A stretch of DNA of 5,622 nt, from positions 1-5,622 of the forward strand of contig JAIRQB010000162.1 of the NCBI GenBank assembly GCA_031256695.1, in the 5' to 3' direction. The position numbers were made by a program, and so were the translations under genes. This DNA comes from Elusimicrobiota bacterium (lineage in GTDB: Bacteria > Elusimicrobiota > Endomicrobiia > Endomicrobiales > Endomicrobiaceae). A model generated the notes under the pieces. The model saw only the letters and a program-made list of their open reading frames with translations, was not told where the DNA came from and did no database searches. Below are positions 4,700-5,622 of the stretch, piece after piece; the first letter of the stretch is position 1; each line of letters starts with the position of its first letter.

Positions 4700-5622
4700 T
4701 TAATCTAAATATTCTCTAAGAGATTTGCTCCGCGAAGGATGCCTCAATTTCCTTATGGCTTTAGCCTCTATCTGACGGACTCTTTCCCGAGTCACTCCAA
4801 ATTTTTTGCCCACTTCTTCTAAAGTGCTGGGATAACCTATTCCTATGCCGTATCGCAAACTGATGATTTCAGCCTCGCGCGGGCTTAAAGTGTTTAATAC
4901 CTTTTTAAGTTCAAGTTGAAGCCTGTATTGCTGGGTTTTCACCACCGGATTTGGACTGCGCTGATCTTCTATAAAGTCTTCCAAAACAGAATCGTCCTCT
5001 TCTCCTATCGGCGTAGCCAAAGATACGGGCTCTTGCATCATTTTTAGAATTTTTCTCACTCTGTCTGTGGAAAGTTTTAAGTCGCGCGCATATTCCTCTA
5101 TTGTAGGCTCGCTGCCTATATCTTGCTGATAGCGTTTTTTTAGTTTTGTCAGTTTTGAGATTAACTCTTTCATATGGACGGGTATTCTTATAGTCCGCGA
5201 TTGGTCTGCTATAGCGCGGTTTATAGACTGCCTTATCCACCAAGTGGCATATGTTGAAAATTTAAAACCGCGTTTCCATTCAAATTTTTCAACCGCTTTT
5301 GACAGACCCAAATTGCCTTCTTGTATTAAGTCAGACAGTTCCAAATTGGATATGCCTACATGCTTTTTTGCTATTGAGACTACGAGCCTAAAATTTGCCT
5401 CAATTAGTTTCATTTTGTCTCTGTGTATTATTTTTTCCAAATCCCTGATTTTTCTGTCTGTCTCTATCATCTCTTCGGGAGTGATTACAAAACTCGTCTT
5501 TAAATTATTGAGTCTTGCAATCAATGCTTCAGTTTTTGCCAAATCTTCTTCCGCGCCTACGGGAGAGCATTTAGTCTGCTGTTTGAAATCTGCGGCTGAA
5601 ATTTTTTGGTTTTGATAACTTT
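4700..5622 (-). CDS. rpoD: RNA polymerase primary sigma factor (RpoD/SigA), N-terminus beyond window
   Basis: This sigma-70 factor directs RNA polymerase to housekeeping promoters. The frame stays open to the right edge, giving 306 visible residues; the TTG at 5542 is internal, since 26 in-frame codons continue upstream of it. Domains in order (visible residue numbers): end of the non-conserved region (about 1-65), region 2 with KLIEANFRLVVSIAKK (71-86), DLIQEGNLGL (97-106) and FSTYATWWIRQ (121-131), the -10 reading helix running to RTIRIPVHM (142-150), region 3 with EPTIEEYARDLKLS (171-184) and TPIGEEDDS (203-211), and region 4 with TLEEVGKKFGVTRERVRQIEAKAIRKLRHPSRS (266-298) for -35 recognition. 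All but region 1 is present. Differences from E. coli RpoD are Asn at the Thr440 position and one extra residue before DLIQEG. It is convergent with priA. A group-2 sigma is less likely, given canonical region 4 and IRIPVHM. Confidence 0.92.
   Translation of the reverse strand, partial: SYQNQKISAADFKQQTKCSPVGAEEDLAKTEALIARLNNLKTSFVITPEEMIETDRKIRDLEKIIHRDKMKLIEANFRLVVSIAKKHVGISNLELSDLIQEGNLGLSKAVEKFEWKRGFKFSTYATWWIRQSINRAIADQSRTIRIPVHMKELISKLTKLKKRYQQDIGSEPTIEEYARDLKLSTDRVRKILKMMQEPVSLATPIGEEDDSVLEDFIEDQRSPNPVVKTQQYRLQLELKKVLNTLSPREAEIISLRYGIGIGYPSTLEEVGKKFGVTRERVRQIEAKAIRKLRHPSRSKSLREYLD

Noticed and set aside
4589..4708. 39-codon plus-strand frame after priA (starts MRVWNIKTAPE)
   Set aside because: It has no ribosome site, runs straight through the terminator hairpin into the rpoD stop, and resembles no family I know.
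4700..5542. Complete 280-residue sigma factor starting at TTG 5542
   Set aside because: The frame continues upstream without a stop to the window edge (26 more codons, ...CSPVGAEED then LAKTEAL), and primary sigmas are longer, so the gene is partial and this TTG is internal.
5244..5615. 123-codon plus-strand frame antisense to the sigma gene
   Set aside because: It is a shadow of rpoD; the Ser/Phe/Ile-rich sequence is what antisense of AT-rich coding DNA gives.

Overview
The window is a piece of an AT-rich bacterial chromosome that carries housekeeping genes only. Five consecutive plus-strand genes, preceded by the tail of a sixth, form one tight cluster: (gmk end) - rpoZ - coaC - coaB - family-4 uracil-DNA glycosylase - priA. 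They converge on a minus-strand primary sigma factor gene (rpoD/sigA) that runs off the right edge, and the two transcription units meet at a bidirectional hairpin terminator. The order gmk-rpoZ-coaBC-priA is a classic bacterial arrangement (for example in Firmicutes). Here it is modified by splitting coaBC into two genes and placing a uracil-DNA glycosylase before priA. Codon use and protein character suggest a low-GC, deep-branching lineage. Elusimicrobiota/Endomicrobia is my best guess from memory, but the sequence alone does not prove it.

Layout: 1-57 is a C-terminal fragment, probably guanylate kinase; 71-331 is the RNA polymerase omega subunit; 332-880 is the CoaC decarboxylase. A 209-bp spacer at 881-1089 is packed with repeats: an AT-rich direct repeat, a REP-like palindrome, an 18-bp tandem repeat and an enclosing inverted repeat. 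CoaB ligase follows at 1090-1725, the Fe-S uracil-DNA glycosylase at 1685-2509, PriA helicase at 2506-4587, the terminator near 4639-4674, and the sigma factor at 4700-5622 (minus strand, N-terminus outside the window).

How the genes fit together: Gmk and CoaB/CoaC supply GTP precursors and coenzyme A, omega supports RNA polymerase assembly, the glycosylase removes uracil from DNA, and PriA restarts stalled forks. Gene spacing (0 bp, 41-bp overlap, 4-bp overlap) implies co-transcription and translational coupling, except at the repeat-filled coaC/coaB gap.

I see no defence, mobile or obviously novel multi-gene system. The most interesting signal is the coaBC fission, which falls exactly at the domain linker and has a repeat element sitting in the break.
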